A stretch of 64,000 nucleotides of DNA from Umbilicaria muhlenbergii. Its lineage: Eukaryota > Ascomycota > Lecanoromycetes > Umbilicariales > Umbilicariaceae. Within the stretch, counting starts at the first letter, position 1, and every line of letters starts with the position of its first letter. Positions 12,316 through 24,193 of this stretch are shown piece after piece. The position numbers and the translations under genes are program-made. The stretch covers positions 5,719,347 to 5,783,346 of the forward strand of contig KK106982.1 of the NCBI GenBank assembly GCA_000611775.1, read 5' to 3'. The notes below the pieces were generated by a model. It searched no databases and was not told where the DNA came from. It worked only from the letters and a program-made list of their open reading frames with translations.

Positions 12316-13848
12316 ATGAAGATGGAGGGAACATCACCAGCAGGAAAACAGCATGAGGTCTTTACCGCGTGGGCAAAAGAACGGGGGATCAAGACCAATG
12401 CTGTCGGGCCTGCTAGAATTCGTGGTCGAGGCTTAGGCATCGTGGCGACGCGCAACATCAAGGTACTCCAGGCTCGAACTGCACACACTGCAAGACTGAG
12501 GCTCGCTTTAGGCTGGCGAAGTGCTCGTCAATGTACCAGTACCTGCTCTTCTGACTACCGATTCCGTGCCGAGTGCCTTCCGAGATCCGCACGGAGATAT
12601 CACTGTCCACGGCTTGCTGGCCTCCTTTCTGGCTTTTGGCGACCCCGAAGAAACATCACCGTACGCGGCGTGGCGGGCAACATGGCCAACTTTCAAGGAC
12701 TTCGAGGAGTGCATGCCTATTCTGTGGCCCGTTCAAGTGACAAAACGCAAACATCAAGACACGCAGGATAACTATAGGTCTTACGCCTTCACGGCGCTTC
12801 CACCAGCTATAGGAGGCGCATGGGGTAGTACCCGGAATTCTTCCATTGACTGGCATGGCAAAACCGGTCTCCTCCATAAGCAGGAAGACAAGCTCGAGAA
12901 GGACTGGTCTACGGTCAGAATGGTTTTCCCGAATGCTTCTCTAGAGAGATTTACCCACTACTGGCTTATTGTCAACACCCGGTCATTCTACTTTAAGCCA
13001 CCACGGGCGAAGAAAGTGCCTGCTCGGGATGACTGTATAGCCCTTTGTCCCTTTGCAGACTATTTCAACCACGCAGATCACGGTGTAAGTGGGCTTCCTA
13101 GGCTTTGCGGACGTTGAGCTAAAGATCAGTGCAATGTGAGCTCCGACGCGAGCGGCTTCACTATAAGGAGCGAGAGGAATTACGGTAATAGATCACCAGA
13201 TTTTCAGTCATGATCGAGCTTAACTGATAAGGATTTAGAGGCGGGCGAGGAGATATATGTATCCTACGGAAACCATAGTAATGACTTCCTACTAACGGAG
13301 TGTATGTAAGACCTATGCAAACAGCTATCTTGATTCCCTCGCGTTCTGACAACGCTAGACGGCTTCATCCTTGATGAAAACAGATGGGATTCATTGCCAC
13401 TCGATGGCCTGCTCCTGGTGCAGATACATAAGCAAACGCAGGGCCGCTTAGAGCATGCCGGTTATCTAGGGTTCGGATTCTCCATGGAGCAATCCCAAGT
13501 TGGCTCAATTCTTACAAGGTCCGCAGGAATTACACGCTGAGCAGGGAAGGGGTCTGCTATCGTACTCAAGTTGCCGTCCGCACTCAGACGCTCGGGAACA
13601 AAGATTGGCGGAACTTTATTGAAGGCAAGGAGAACGAAATGGAGGAGGTGAACGACGAGTCCAAAGCAGATGCGTACATCGCGGTGCACATATTAAGAGG
13701 ATATGCGGATGAGGCGGAGAAAGCCTTGGCGGGATTCGCAAACTATGGGAGTACTTTTCCCGAGTATCTACGGAATACTCTGACGAAACGATGGACTCAA
13801 ATTAGAGAACTCATCAAGGAAGCGTACGACAATAGCATCAATATCTAG
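12316..13848 (+). CDS. SET-domain lysine methyltransferase (Rubisco LSMT / SETD6-like)
   Basis: Predicted SAM-dependent protein lysine methyltransferase of the split-SET type (yeast Rkm family). Six exons (12316-12462, 12512-13084, 13130-13184, 13239-13301, 13359-13470, 13527-13848) give 423 aa. SET motifs are GRGLGIVATRNIKAGEVLVN at the N-terminus, DYFNHADHG (the NHxxxH pocket) near residue 235, and GEEIYVSYGNHSNDFLL near residue 265 with the catalytic-type Tyr. The split region between them contains the RSFYFKPP segment. The C-terminal part (NYTLSREGVCYRTQVAVR onward) resembles the substrate-binding domain. The fifth intron uses a GTTCGG donor. The substrate is unknown; ribosomal proteins are common targets in this group. 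Confidence 0.9.
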
Positions 13849-13996
13849 ACGAAAGAGGCTTTGGAGGGATTGTAACTTTGCTAGATTAATCCGTACAAGA
13901 TAGCGTTGCGCCTTGAAACGCCATCGCTACGAGCATTAACTGCCGAAGTACATCCGCACTGATATACAATGCAATGAGCCATACCTCGGAAGTATA

Positions 13997-15313
13997 TCAC
14001 GGCGCCTCCGTTGATTCCTCCAAGGGCAACTGACTATACACTTCTTTGTTGATCATGATCCTCTTCCCTTTGACCATCTGCATTAGCATGTAGTTCATCA
14101 CACACTTGATGCCAATCTCCTCTCCTCTTTTGATAAAGTAACCGTTGATATAGTCGATCTCCGTCTCGTTGCCTGCTCTGACTTCTTGCAACATCGGACT
14201 GAAATGTCCCGCGGTCATGGTCGCGATGCTGACTATCATACTCTCGAGTCTATCCGGAGAAAACCGCATCTGGACGTTGGGTACACCTTGTAGCTCTGGT
14301 AAAGATCGAATAACCAAGGAAACTTCGGACAGAAGGAGCCTCATAACCCGAGTGACAGCATCGTTGAAAAGTAGATCGCCGTTCTTGCAGTCGAACATAA
14401 CTGTTAGTGGATGGATGACGGCATTGGCTGCAAGCTTGTCAAGTTGTAGGAGCATAAGGTCCGTTGGCGAAAATCCCACGGCGGCGAGGACAGGCGTCCT
14501 GGTGAGTGTGCGGAGGAGATATCGGCTTGTCGGTGCCCACCCATCCTTACGCTTTTCCGCCCCGTCAGGCGTTCGTTCCAGTCGAAATCTTGGAACAACA
14601 CCAAGCGCAGTAGTTCCCATGCCAACGTGACGTATTGAAAAAGGTTCCTCGGGGTATAAGTTGTGAGTGACAATTCCAAGGACGTAGTTTGGTCGCGTTT
14701 CCACATCCTTGAAAAGCTTTTCGTTGACTTCCTCCAATATCCCCATGCCATTCTGCAGAAAGACTATGGTAGACCTTTGATTCAATCGATGAGCGACTAA
14801 CGAGAGAGCAGATAGGGTTCTTGGACCCTTCACAGTAACGATGAGATTGTGTATGGTAGTTTCATCCCCCGACGGCTCTCGTGCTAGTTTCCAAGACGGC
14901 TTGACTCGCTCAACGTCGAAATCTTTCCGAAGGTCCGACATTCCATCCGTGACGACCTCTATCGTTCCCTGTCTTTCCCAGTCTCTTTGCCAGTCAATCC
15001 ATGGTTTTCGCCGATGGAGTAGAAGGGTTATAGGTGGCCTGTTGGGAATACCAGCCAGGGCATGAGCGATGAAGGTGCCCAAAGTTCCTACGCCCAGAAT
15101 ATGAATTCTCCGGGATATGACACGATGCTCATCCCGACTTTTCGTCTCATGCTCTACATTCGCCTCCCCGTCCGCTTTGTTTGCCTCCTCTTGAGACCAC
15201 CACTTTCGAGGACGTGATGTTGTGAAATGGACTTTGAAGACCGCCCGGTCCACTCTAGTGTCACCGCAGCAGCATGCTGAAGGCCCCCGAGGTATCCTGG
15301 CCCGGGCCCGCAA
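13997..15313 (-). CDS. 2-dehydropantoate 2-reductase (ketopantoate reductase)
   Basis: NADPH-dependent reduction of ketopantoate to pantoate in pantothenate/CoA synthesis. The N-terminal Rossmann motif IHILGVGTLGTFIAHAL (GxGxxG) and the mid-protein FLQNGMGILEEVN and GIVTHNLY segments match the ApbA/PanE family; the C-terminal helical domain has the Lys-Asn region KLAANAVIHPLT and the ending EIDYINGYFIKRGEE. The 5' end is unresolved: the frame is open to 15364 without an ATG, and the first internal Met is after the Rossmann motif, so an upstream exon is required. A workable candidate is 15522-15554 (MPLSPSCISRR) spliced to 15364 across GTACAT...TTGACAG, which would add an Arg-rich leader. It converges on the SET gene. 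Confidence 0.88.
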   Translation of the reverse strand: MRARARIPRGPSACCCGDTRVDRAVFKVHFTTSRPRKWWSQEEANKADGEANVEHETKSRDEHRVISRRIHILGVGTLGTFIAHALAGIPNRPPITLLLHRRKPWIDWQRDWERQGTIEVVTDGMSDLRKDFDVERVKPSWKLAREPSGDETTIHNLIVTVKGPRTLSALSLVAHRLNQRSTIVFLQNGMGILEEVNEKLFKDVETRPNYVLGIVTHNLYPEEPFSIRHVGMGTTALGVVPRFRLERTPDGAEKRKDGWAPTSRYLLRTLTRTPVLAAVGFSPTDLMLLQLDKLAANAVIHPLTVMFDCKNGDLLFNDAVTRVMRLLLSEVSLVIRSLPELQGVPNVQMRFSPDRLESMIVSIATMTAGHFSPMLQEVRAGNETEIDYINGYFIKRGEEIGIKCVMNYMLMQMVKGKRIMINKEVYSQLPLEESTEAP

Positions 15314-15860
15314 GAGCGGACGTCTAGCGATACGAAAATACAGGTTGACGCGCGCTATCCAACGCTGTCAAGATGGGCAGATGTGCTATGCCGACATAAT
15401 GTGTGAATAGGTAGGCGAGGGAGGGTTCTGCAACGCGTGCAGACGGGGTGTTTCTGCTTGTGCTTGGGCTTGTGGCCCTGTCGCGGAGAGGTGTGTGGTG
15501 TATAGTAATTGGTAGATGTACTCGACGCGAGATGCAAGACGGAGAGAGAGGCACTCGACGCTTTTAATGCATGACCTCACCTCGCTGGCCTGCCTCGAGC
15601 CTGGACCCTGCAGAAATTGTCTCGCTTGTGCAAAGTGCCCTACCGGAACCGGTCTATCTTGCCTCCGACGCTCTTCAGCCTCACTTTGCACACTCTCTCG
15701 ACTTCATACCGCTACGTGCCTCGTGCGCTCATTCCTCGTGTGCTCATTGCCTTAGACTCAATATTCTCTCTATCTCGGTTTCAACCCACGGACGTAATGT
15801 CTGCCGTACCGTAGAACCTCACAGCCCTCTTTCGTTGAATCTTGAATCGTGAGCCCAGAG

Positions 15861-16940
15861 ATGGAGGCTATGGATATTACACCGCTGTTGGAGCAGCTAG
15901 ATGATAACATCGATGACCTTGAAGACGCACTGGCGCCACTCATCAAAGGAGCACTGTCAGATACTGCTGCAAGACTTCCGTTACTTGATAGGGCCAAGCT
16001 CTATGTCCTAGTCACCTATGCTATCGAGTCTATCCTGTTCTGTCGGTACCTCTTTAAGTACCTTTTAATATAAGTCTCTTTGGCTTACTTTGGCAGCGTT
16101 TCTTCGGTTGAATGGTGTCAACGCAAAAGACCACCCGGTCTTTCGGGAGTTGACCAGGGTCAAGCAATACTTCGAGAAAATCAAGAACGCCGAGTTGGGC
16201 GACGCGAAGAGAGAGAACCTCAAGCTGAACAAGCCAGCCGCAGGGCGTATCGTTAAACATGCATTGGTACTCTTTCGCTTCGGAAAAGTAGACAAGGCAC
16301 ACTTGGCTGATGAGTGCAGGCTGGGAATGACAGATACGATGTGGAGCGAGCGGAGCAACAAGCCAAAGAGAAGGCACGGGCTCACATTAGGTTTGAGCAG
16401 ATGTCGAACAAGCGCAAGGCAGACGAGACGGAGGATTTAGCAGCGGATGTGGATGAGACAACCAGCAGCACCTCCGAGTCTGAATCCACAGATAATTCCA
16501 GCTTGGCTGTTACGAAACCACCAGCCGTGTCGACCAATGAGCATGTGGTGTCAGGCCTGGAGCACGTCCCGGGTGCCGATGGAGGATCCATGCCAGGGCA
16601 TGGGGACAAACATACTGGTAAATATGTGAAATCGATGGGGAAGGTCGATACAGGAGGGAAAGCAGGAAAGACAAGGAGGCAAAAACGCAAGAGAGTAGAG
16701 GGGATCGAGGAGCCTAAAGGTGAAGACGTATCACCAGGTGAAACCAGAGTATTGATCTGACCTGGTGGATGCATAGGAAAGATGAAAGACAGTAAGAGTG
16801 AGAAGCGTCCCTCGGCAGAAACACGCTTCGAAGAATTACCACAGCCAAAGAAGGCGAAGAGAGCTCCAAGACCTACTAGGAAACAGAGGGTGGAGAAGAA
16901 AGAGAGAGAGGCGAGAGAGCGCATGAACCGGCACGAGTGA
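15861..16940 (+). CDS. LRP1: Exosome cofactor Lrp1/Rrp47 (C1D, Sas10/Utp3 family)
   Basis: A nuclear partner of the Rrp6 exosome subunit in rRNA, snoRNA and mRNA processing. Four exons (15861-16041, 16097-16266, 16320-16737, 16777-16940) give 310 aa. The Sas10/C1D domain covers about residues 1-125: LLEQLDDNIDDLEDALAPL, LYVLVTYAIESILF, LRLNGVNAKDHPVFRELTRV, then KPAAGRIVKHALAGNDRYD. The remainder is a low-complexity acidic then strongly basic tail (KTRRQKRKRVEG; a Lys/Arg-rich end), longer than in yeast and typical of filamentous fungi. The first intron has an unusual GTCGGT donor but is required by homology. Met codons at 15861 and 15870 are both possible starts. Confidence 0.92.
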
Positions 16941-17692
16941 GTTTCCTGTAGTCTATGTTGGCAATTGCCAGAGGACTGGGCTCTTCCATCGACAGATTGA
17001 GGGCGCCATACAAAGCAGAAGGAGGATGAATCCTCTCTGCGTGGAGGATGGAAAGCATGAGACGGTCAGGTCAGGGGCAAGACTCCTTCAGAACTCAACG
17101 GACCCAGGCCATGCCACCTCGTATGCAGAGTGGCAAGAACTGACTACGCGTTGCAGCCTACTCTGCAGTGGAAGATTCACAAGCTAGCCAACTGCGTACA
17201 ACGGGAAGGGCGAACGCTGGGATTGATTCGGAGTTGATACTGTTACCACGAGTCTTGTCAAGGTCACTTCTACAAGCACCGAGAGACAGTCGATCGACTG
17301 GTGGATGGTCAATAGTGAATAGAAGGGCTTTGTAGATAGATTATGCTCAAGGATCCTAGAAAGCATGACCAGTAACTCTGAGCGCATGACTACTATGCCC
17401 ACAAGCAAGAGATTATACTTGACCGATAGATACATGCACAGAACGATGGCTCACTGTCGACCACCACAGCGACTACCCACACGAGGCGACAGAAAGAGGG
17501 CTGATAGGGCTGAGAGGGCCTCGCTCTGACCAATTGGAAGGTCCGAGCCTTTCTCGCTAGCGCAGCTTCGACCTACTTCCGTGCGACGCCACGGACGAAT
17601 CCTCTCCATCTTCAGACTTCGTTGATCCAACTTCGTGTCATCCAAGCTCTAATACCAACCCAACCTCGACTTACACATCATCAACCACCGAA
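16941..17692. other. Intergenic, no gene seen
   Basis: The 3' flank of LRP1 and the promoter of the CHCHD2-like gene. Short open frames are present on the minus strand (17184-17435, 17451-17645) but lack family similarity and plausible starts. No repeat or RNA gene is recognised. Confidence 0.45.
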
Positions 17693-18362
17693 ATGCCTCG
17701 TCAGCGTAGAGGTTCCGCGGCCCCAGCCCGCAGTGCCCCCACTCGGCCAACCACTGCACCCGCCAGACCCAACGTCACCCCGCCCCAGCCTCCGTCGCGT
17801 GGCGCGGCCACGGCGGCGGCGCCAACGACTCAGCAGCCTCCTGTGCCAGCTCAACAGGGCTCCGCAGGCCCTGGCCTGTTCGGACAGATGGCATCGACAG
17901 CAGCGTGAGTGCCCCGGTCGTAGGTACAAGGGGAACTACCACATCAACTGCCCCTTGGCCATGGCTTGCCCATACACGTGGGAAGTTCACACAGCTAAAG
18001 ACCTTACAGCGGAGTTGCGGTGGGTAGTTCTATTGGCCACGCGATTGGGGGTTTCTTTGGAGGAGGTTCCAGCTCCAGCGCCCCGGCCGAGACGCAGCAA
18101 GCCGACAACGCCGTGGCGAGCCAGGCCCAGAACGGAACGTATCAGAGCAATAGCTGGGGAGCGCGCAACTGTGAACAAGATGCCAAATCATTCACTCAGT
18201 GCTTGGACCAGAACCAGGGCAATATGCAGATCTGCGGTTGGTATTTGGAGCAGCTGGTAGGTCCTGGACTTGGTCTGAACTGTACGAGTAACAACATGGA
18301 TGATGGTGCTGATTCTGGGGTGATTGCAGAAAGCATGCCAGTCGGCTGCCAGCCAATACTAG
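17693..18362 (+). CDS. Twin CX9C protein, CHCHD2/CHCHD10/Mix17-like
   Basis: An intermembrane-space mitochondrial protein of the CHCHD2/10 family. Three exons (17693-17904, 18010-18256, 18330-18362) give 163 aa. The N-terminus is an Arg/Ala/Pro-rich, acid-free presequence (MPRQRRGSAAPARSAPTR). A hydrophobic Gly-rich segment follows (GSSIGHAIGGFFGGG), then the CHCH domain with two CX9C pairs: C-EQDAKSFTQ-C and C-GWYLEQLKA-C. The last exon encodes only KACQSAASQY and the stop; without it the second pair would be incomplete, which supports the 33-nt final exon. Confidence 0.93.
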
Positions 18363-18908
18363 AGCTCAGCACAGATGTGGCCTTCGCATTCCTAGCAGGG
18401 GGGCTGTAAACTAGGTGAAGGGATTCAAGCATAGCACGGCGGAGTATCGTCAAGAACTGTAATTTAACACCATCAAGAAGATCAGCAACTCCAAAAGAAG
18501 TATTCTCTCTGCTCTAGATAATCTCTGCTACCTGCCCCTTATGGCTGAGGAGTGAGGACTTAATCCGTGCCCATGCGGATCAAATGAGCTGCCAGCTGCC
18601 ACTTTCCACACGGAGGACCCCTCCTACATCTTAAAGGCGGAAAGAGATCCTGAAGAGTATCAAATGTGCAGATAATAGGACCAGTGAGCACTACAATCTG
18701 CGTCCTCGAGATCACCGAGTCTCAGTCTTCGCTATATCTACTGCTGAGGGTCTTCTCCGGTACTTGAGACTGTCAGTTGGTTTGATAGTAAGCCTCGCAA
18801 CACCTCTGAACTGGCCCAAAACGCCACGCTAAATTTGGAACATTTCCAATATATGCCCTGTTCACTATTAATCCCTGGCGTCATCCTGGTCCTTGCGGGG
18901 TTCGAAGT
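18363..18908. other. Convergent intergenic region, no gene seen
   Basis: Shared 3' flank of the CHCHD2-like gene and the UBX gene. No open frame with family similarity, no RNA gene and no repeat are seen. Confidence 0.5.
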
Positions 18909-20614
18909 TCAGCTGCTGTCAGTCAGCGACGACGCACGGAGAGTAGACTGGATAGACCGTACTGTATTTCCGTTGTAAAACTCTTGCTTGTCGCGGTTTT
19001 CATGCTGCTCCCGCAGAGTCCTTATGGTGGTTGCAGGGTCCCTCGTCCCTGTGTTCGTGGCACCTTGTGCTGTTACCCCACCAGTGTCGGGCTCTGTTGC
19101 GGCAGGCCTAGCTTGGCCAACACCTAGCAATGTTCCCAAAGCCCCAGCGACCATTCCAACTCCACCAGATACTAGTCCGACGCCCCCCGACACCACATTG
19201 AAGCCAGCAGAGATACCTCGGGACACTATGCTGGGGCCCCCGTTGTAAGCGGCAGTGAAGCCTTGAACGGGAATCATGACCAATGTAGCGCTTGGGGTAA
19301 GACCCAGCGATTGTAGAGTCTCTTCTTCCTCGGATATTGTGACTGTACGGCTCGGCAGCGGCGCAAGTATCTGTTTAAAGGTATAGGGAATATCGCCATC
19401 CGTCCTGTTTTCATCCACCCATTTCCGAACGTCGGAACTCAAGGTTGACTGCGAAGTGAATTTCGACCGTATTGTACTTCCGTCGAATAGCCGGACCTGC
19501 ACAGCGCAAACCTTTGAATTAGTCGGCTTCGGCGTCGATATCTCGCTTGAAAGCTGCTGATCGACCAGACCATCCGCTCCGTCGTTGCCCTCAGCCTCGG
19601 CCTTTGCAAGAGCTTTTCGTCGTTCTTCTTTCTCCCGGCGCAAAGCTTTATCATTCTCAATCTCTCGGACTATTCTCTCGCGCTCTAGTCGGGCTTCCTG
19701 CTGCCGCTTCTTTTGCTGCTGGGCATAACTAAGCTGCTTTGCTTTGGCAGAGTCTGGATTGGCACCTGCTGCTGCTGCTTCGGCTTCAGCTCGTCGTGCG
19801 GCTGCTTTCGCCATGCGCTCGGCCTTCTCGGCCGCGTCTTTTGCTTTCTTGTCGGCTTCGAGTTTCCTTCTTCGATCCTCCAAGAGACTTTGTACCGTAG
19901 ATGTTGAGGCGGAGGCTGAAGCGGGGCTTTGGATTACCGGTGAGGTCGTTTCTTGAGAAGTGGTATTAGAGGTGCTAGGGATCGCGGCTTCGCTACCGGG
20001 AACTACAGGTTCGGTGTTGGAACTTGGTATAGAAGGGGTCTCGGCTGGCTGGTCTAAGGCTGGCGTGGCAGGATCCAAGGTGGCCCTGAGTCGCCGCTGA
20101 AACTCTTCTCGAGTGATCCCGGCCGAAAGATACTCTCGAAGCTGTGCATTACTAAAACCTCAACTCTATTTAGCTGCACTGGTACAGTGACTGACAGCAG
20201 ACTCAAAAGCACCGCATAAGATTTCTGGCTAGGGGCCAAAGACGTACTGTATGACCACCAGAGTTGGTGTCTTGCTTATAGGGCAAAACGCCGATAAGTA
20301 AGCAGCTTCTTGAGATTCGGCTTGTATGCGGAGGAGGACTGCTTTTGAGGACAATAGTGGGGTTATCTGCTCAAGGGCTCTTATTAGCCATCTTTCGGTG
20401 GTGAAAGACATACAGTATATACCGTATCATCTTGGAGATAGTCCTCCTCCCACAAAGAACTCTCTTGCGTGCCGTCTAGCTTCACAATTCTCATCAGCCA
20501 TCCATGCTAGAGCAAACATGTAGGAGCACGCGAACCTGTGACAAAGCAAGCCAAGAGCTTGGATTGGCTCAAGGCAAGAGCTATACCACTCTGAAGGTCT
20601 CCGTCATGAAACAT
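18909..20614 (-). CDS. UBX-domain protein with N-terminal thioredoxin-like region (UBXN4-like)
   Basis: A predicted Cdc48/p97 adaptor. Four exons (20536-20614, 20423-20475, 20248-20366, 18909-20151) give 497 aa. The N-terminus (MFHDGDLQSGIALALSQSK, then AVLLRIQAESQEAAYLSAF and TPTLVVI) fits a UAS/thioredoxin-like fold. A long Lys/Glu/Arg coiled coil follows, then the UBX domain at about residues 295-380 (VQVRLFDGSTIRSKF ... LQSLGLTPSATLVMIPV). After it comes a Gly-rich hydrophobic stretch (VVSGGVGLVSGGVGMVAGAL), comparable to the membrane hairpin of ER-anchored UBXN4. Intron 1 uses a GTTCGC donor. It is divergent from SURF1, with 219 bp between start codons. A role in ER-associated degradation is inferred from the family. 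Confidence 0.88.
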
Positions 20615-20833
20615 TGTCAATATAGACGGACGTAGAACCACACCCAGGACAAAGCAAACGTGTTGCTTGTTGGATCTTGTGCACCCTGAAGGTAGCTAGC
20701 TGTCTCACCCTTAGGTTGTACTCCGGTAAGGTAGGCTACCGTAGTTCAGCCCTACACATCATACAGGGTCGTCGACGTCAAGTCTGAGGGTCCGATCCGT
20801 TACTTCAGAGCTATATCGTCCATGTATTGAGAT

Positions 20834-21988
20834 ATGAAACCTTCGTTGTGTTTATTACGACCCCTGAACAATGTCTCACGACGAACAGCCCCAAAATCGA
20901 CGTTGACTATCTTACAGAAGCGTGCATCATGTCCACGCTGCGGACGTGCGTCCTTCTCCCAGCGGCGCTTTGCCCATACCCCGGCCGAGGACCCCAATTT
21001 CTTTTCCATTGTCGATAACCCCCCGACCCTGGTTAAAAGCGGCAGGAAGCATGGCCCCGGGCTGATAATATTGGGTAAGACACTCGGCCTTGATTTGTCT
21101 GGCCAAAACGATTCACAATGCCGCAGCGTTAATACCCATCACTGCATTCGCGCTTGGCAGCTGGCAGGTAGTGAGGCTTGGATGGAAGACCGACCTGATC
21201 GCCAAGTTCGAGGACCGATTAGTACGCACCCCTCTACCTCTACCGCCGCACGTAGACCCTTCAGCAATCAAGGACTTCGACTATCGAAGGGTTTATGCTA
21301 CGGGCCATTTTCGGCATGATCAGGAGATGCTCATAGGACCTCGAATACATGACGGCAATAACGGCTACCTGGTGGTGACTCCGCTGGAACGAGAAGGGAA
21401 GGGCACTACAGTACTGGTCAATAGGGGCTGGATCCCCAAGAAGCTGAAGAGGCAGGCTGACAGGAAGGAGGGCTTGCCAACCGGCGAGGTCACTGTGGAA
21501 GGTCTACTGAGGGAGCCGTGGAAGAAGAACATGTTCACGCCAGATAACAAGCCGGAGCTGGGGGAATTTTATTTTCCAGACGTTCACCAGATGGCGAACG
21601 TGACTGGGAGTCAGCCCGTCTGGGTTGAAGAAACCATGGGTCTGTTCAACTGCTTACCAATGTGGGAGGGTTCAAGGGTGTTGCTGATAGCTGCTGAATA
21701 GAGCCCGATTTGCTCAAAGCATATGACAGAGAAGCCAAGGGCATCCCTATCGGTCGCCCAGCGGAAGTCAACTTGAGGAATAACCACACGCAGTATATTT
21801 TTACATGGTAAGTTCCATCCTGGGGGGTATCTTATATCCCACGAATGCATATCCTTGACCGAACGCCCTCGCTCATCATGTTGAACAGGTACGCCTTATC
21901 GGCCGCAACAACGATCATGCTTTGGATGGTTGTGAAGAAGCCGCCCTCGGACATCGCCCGAAGAGTACGGCAAAACAAAGAGTGGTGA
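20834..21988 (+). CDS. SHY1: Cytochrome oxidase assembly protein Surf1/Shy1
   Basis: An inner mitochondrial membrane factor for cytochrome c oxidase assembly (Cox1 maturation). Four exons (20834-21074, 21127-21639, 21702-21807, 21889-21988) give 319 aa. There is an Arg/Ser-rich presequence, a first membrane segment LIILALIPITAFALGSWQVV, the family motifs RRVYATGHF, GYLVVTPLE and VNRGWIPKKLK, and a second membrane segment at the C-terminus (YIFTWYALSAATTIMLWMVV) after the conserved NNHTQYIFTWY. Every intron join restores a conserved residue. Its stop codon is 19 bp from that of the convergent CENP-T gene. Confidence 0.95.
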
Positions 21989-22007
21989 ATGTTTCGAGCA
22001 ACTCCCA

Positions 22008-23802
22008 TCACTCATCTTCCTCTTCGACTGTTTCCAGACGGGTTCGCTTTCTACTTCGGGGCTTGGCTGGAGGCGCCATATGGATGTCTTGGAGCAGCTC
22101 CCTCGGTAGATATTTTTGAGCCAAGGAGAATGGCGTGGTACTGGCGTTAAGCATGCGTTGCCTTCGTCGGCCGTTAGCAATGTATAGTCATAGAGGACAC
22201 TACGAGCCTATATTGCACATATTCATCGAGTGGTTATGCGTACCTCTTCATTAGCGTGATCACGTCCGTCTCGTCAATCGTTTGCCTGCCAGCATGCTTG
22301 GCATATGTTCCCAGATCGTCGCCCAATCGCTCGAAAAACCAATCACTAGCTTGTGAAATTGCCTCCACAGTCTCTTTGTTGATTTTCAGTTTACTCGTAC
22401 CAGATGTCCGAGCAAACCTAGATGCCAGCTTCTTCACCATACCGGCAGGGAGCGGTGGATAGGCAATGCCATGTCTCGACATCTTTGGGACCTTGACCAA
22501 TCGACTCCGTGATCCTGGAGCCTTTCGTCGCTGGTCCTGCCTAGTTGCAAGCTGAGAGACAGCAGACTCTGAATGGTCCGCGACTGTGCCCCCATGGATG
22601 TCCATGCCCGGCGCGGGCGACGATGACTCCCTTGGCACGATATGTGGTATGTGAAAAGCAAATGTTGTGTCATCTTCATCTTCAAGCATGCGCCTAGGGC
22701 GTATGTCACTCGGCCGACTTTCACGTCGCGGTGTATCCTCAAGGATAGTACGTCGGAGATCTTGTGTATCGCCTCTGCATTGCGTTAGCTTCTCGTGCGA
22801 ACAAGCGCTCGAAATTATCTAGGTATACCCAAGATCATGTGCTTCATTGAGCTCTAGCAGATCATCGTACTCCGCATCGAACTCTGGTCCTATCATACTG
22901 TTTTCCGCACTAGCATCGGAGACAGCATCAAGTCCTAGTTCATTGATGTCCGCAAATCGATCGCTCAGCCGGATACTGCCGAAGCTACTCCTTGAGAACC
23001 TTCCGTACGGCTGTTCGCTGATTGCGCGTCTTGGTACCTCAACAGATCTCTGTGTATAAGTATCATCATCCAAGGGAACAGAGAACCGCGGCGGCGGCAC
23101 ATGGAAGCTATCGTCATCGTCATCTTCTTCTCCTCCGTGATCGATCGGTATGGACAGCCTCGGTATAGGTAGATCTGAGTGTCTTTCAAGTTCGTCATCC
23201 CCGGAGGTTACAGGCTGCTTTTTAGTTGCTGGTGTAGCTGATGGTGACAGATCAGTGGGCCGTGTAGAGCGCGCCAAGACTAGATAGATATAAGGTCAAC
23301 GAGACCGTTCACATCTTGCGAATTTATACCATACTCTTGCTTAGGTTCCTCAACGCATCTCTCGGTGTCTCTCGCTGCATGCGCCCGCTCCTACGCCTAT
23401 CGCGACCAGGCGTGAGGGCTGCCGCTCGGCGTTGCTGCAACGCTCGGATTGCATGTGGAGTGGTGGGAGGGCCTTGCCTGCTTGGAGCGGGCCGCAGTGG
23501 TCGGCCTGTACCAGGTGTTCGTGACTGAGCAGCCGGAGTCCGCCTGCGCGCAGATGGTGGGCCAGTGCTAGAAGCGCGCCTCAATGGTGTTGATGGCCTC
23601 TGGATGATACCTGCGAGCTGTCGGAGCTGCAGGCCATGCCATTAGCTTTCTTCCGAGCTCCCATGGAAACAAATATACGAACATTGGCGTATGGGGTTTC
23701 CATTGAGGCTGCTGCGACTACCTCACCAACGATAGAGTTGCGCGGCGTTACGCGTGGCAGGCGTGTCGGCACTAACAGCTCGTCCTCGAATCCGGTTTCC
23801 AT
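22008..23802 (-). CDS. Kinetochore protein CENP-T (Cnn1) with histone fold
   Basis: The inner-kinetochore CENP-T subunit, which links centromeric chromatin to the Ndc80 complex. Five exons (23683-23802, 23335-23626, 22829-23279, 22244-22774, 22008-22161) give 515 aa. The N-terminal part is basic and Thr-Pro-rich (METPYAN/LRQLAGIIQRPSTP, TPRDALRNLSKILARS), as expected for the Cdk-regulated Ndc80-binding arm. A long acidic middle follows. The C-terminal histone fold is at about 390-465 (LPAGMVKKLASRF, KINKETVEAISQASDWFFERL, DETDVITLMKR), with the fungal tail RQRMLNAST...LAQKYLPREL. Intron 1 uses a GTTCGT donor. It is divergent from CMS1. Confidence 0.92.
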
Positions 23803-24193
23803 CTCTAGATACCCATCATATATCGTGTGTTTACAGAAGGTGCCGCCACAACGGAGGTCTCTGCATCATCATCATGAATGTCCGGTCATTTAAGCAGAAG
23901 CAGAGGGCGTGTCGACATAAACAACAAAGCCACTCAACTTGAGCATCGGATAAGGTTGAACATTAAGCTTTCGGTTAGTGCATTTAAGCTTTTGAACGAC
24001 TATGGCGGGAAGTCTAAATTAGCGCGTCGTGAATGGGAAACAGGCTGAGGCATCGAAAGTTCAAATCTTCAATTAACCAAGTCGCTTCGAAAGATAGGAC
24101 TGCATCGAAAAGAGCATTCAGTCAAACCATCGACACAGTGCATCCTCAAATGATGCCTGTCGGATTTTAGAGCAAACGCATGAGCAGCTTATA

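Noticed and set aside
16382-16924. 180-codon minus-strand frame opposite LRP1 exons 3-4
   Set aside because: A shadow of the low-complexity LRP1 tail, which is supported by homology on the plus strand.
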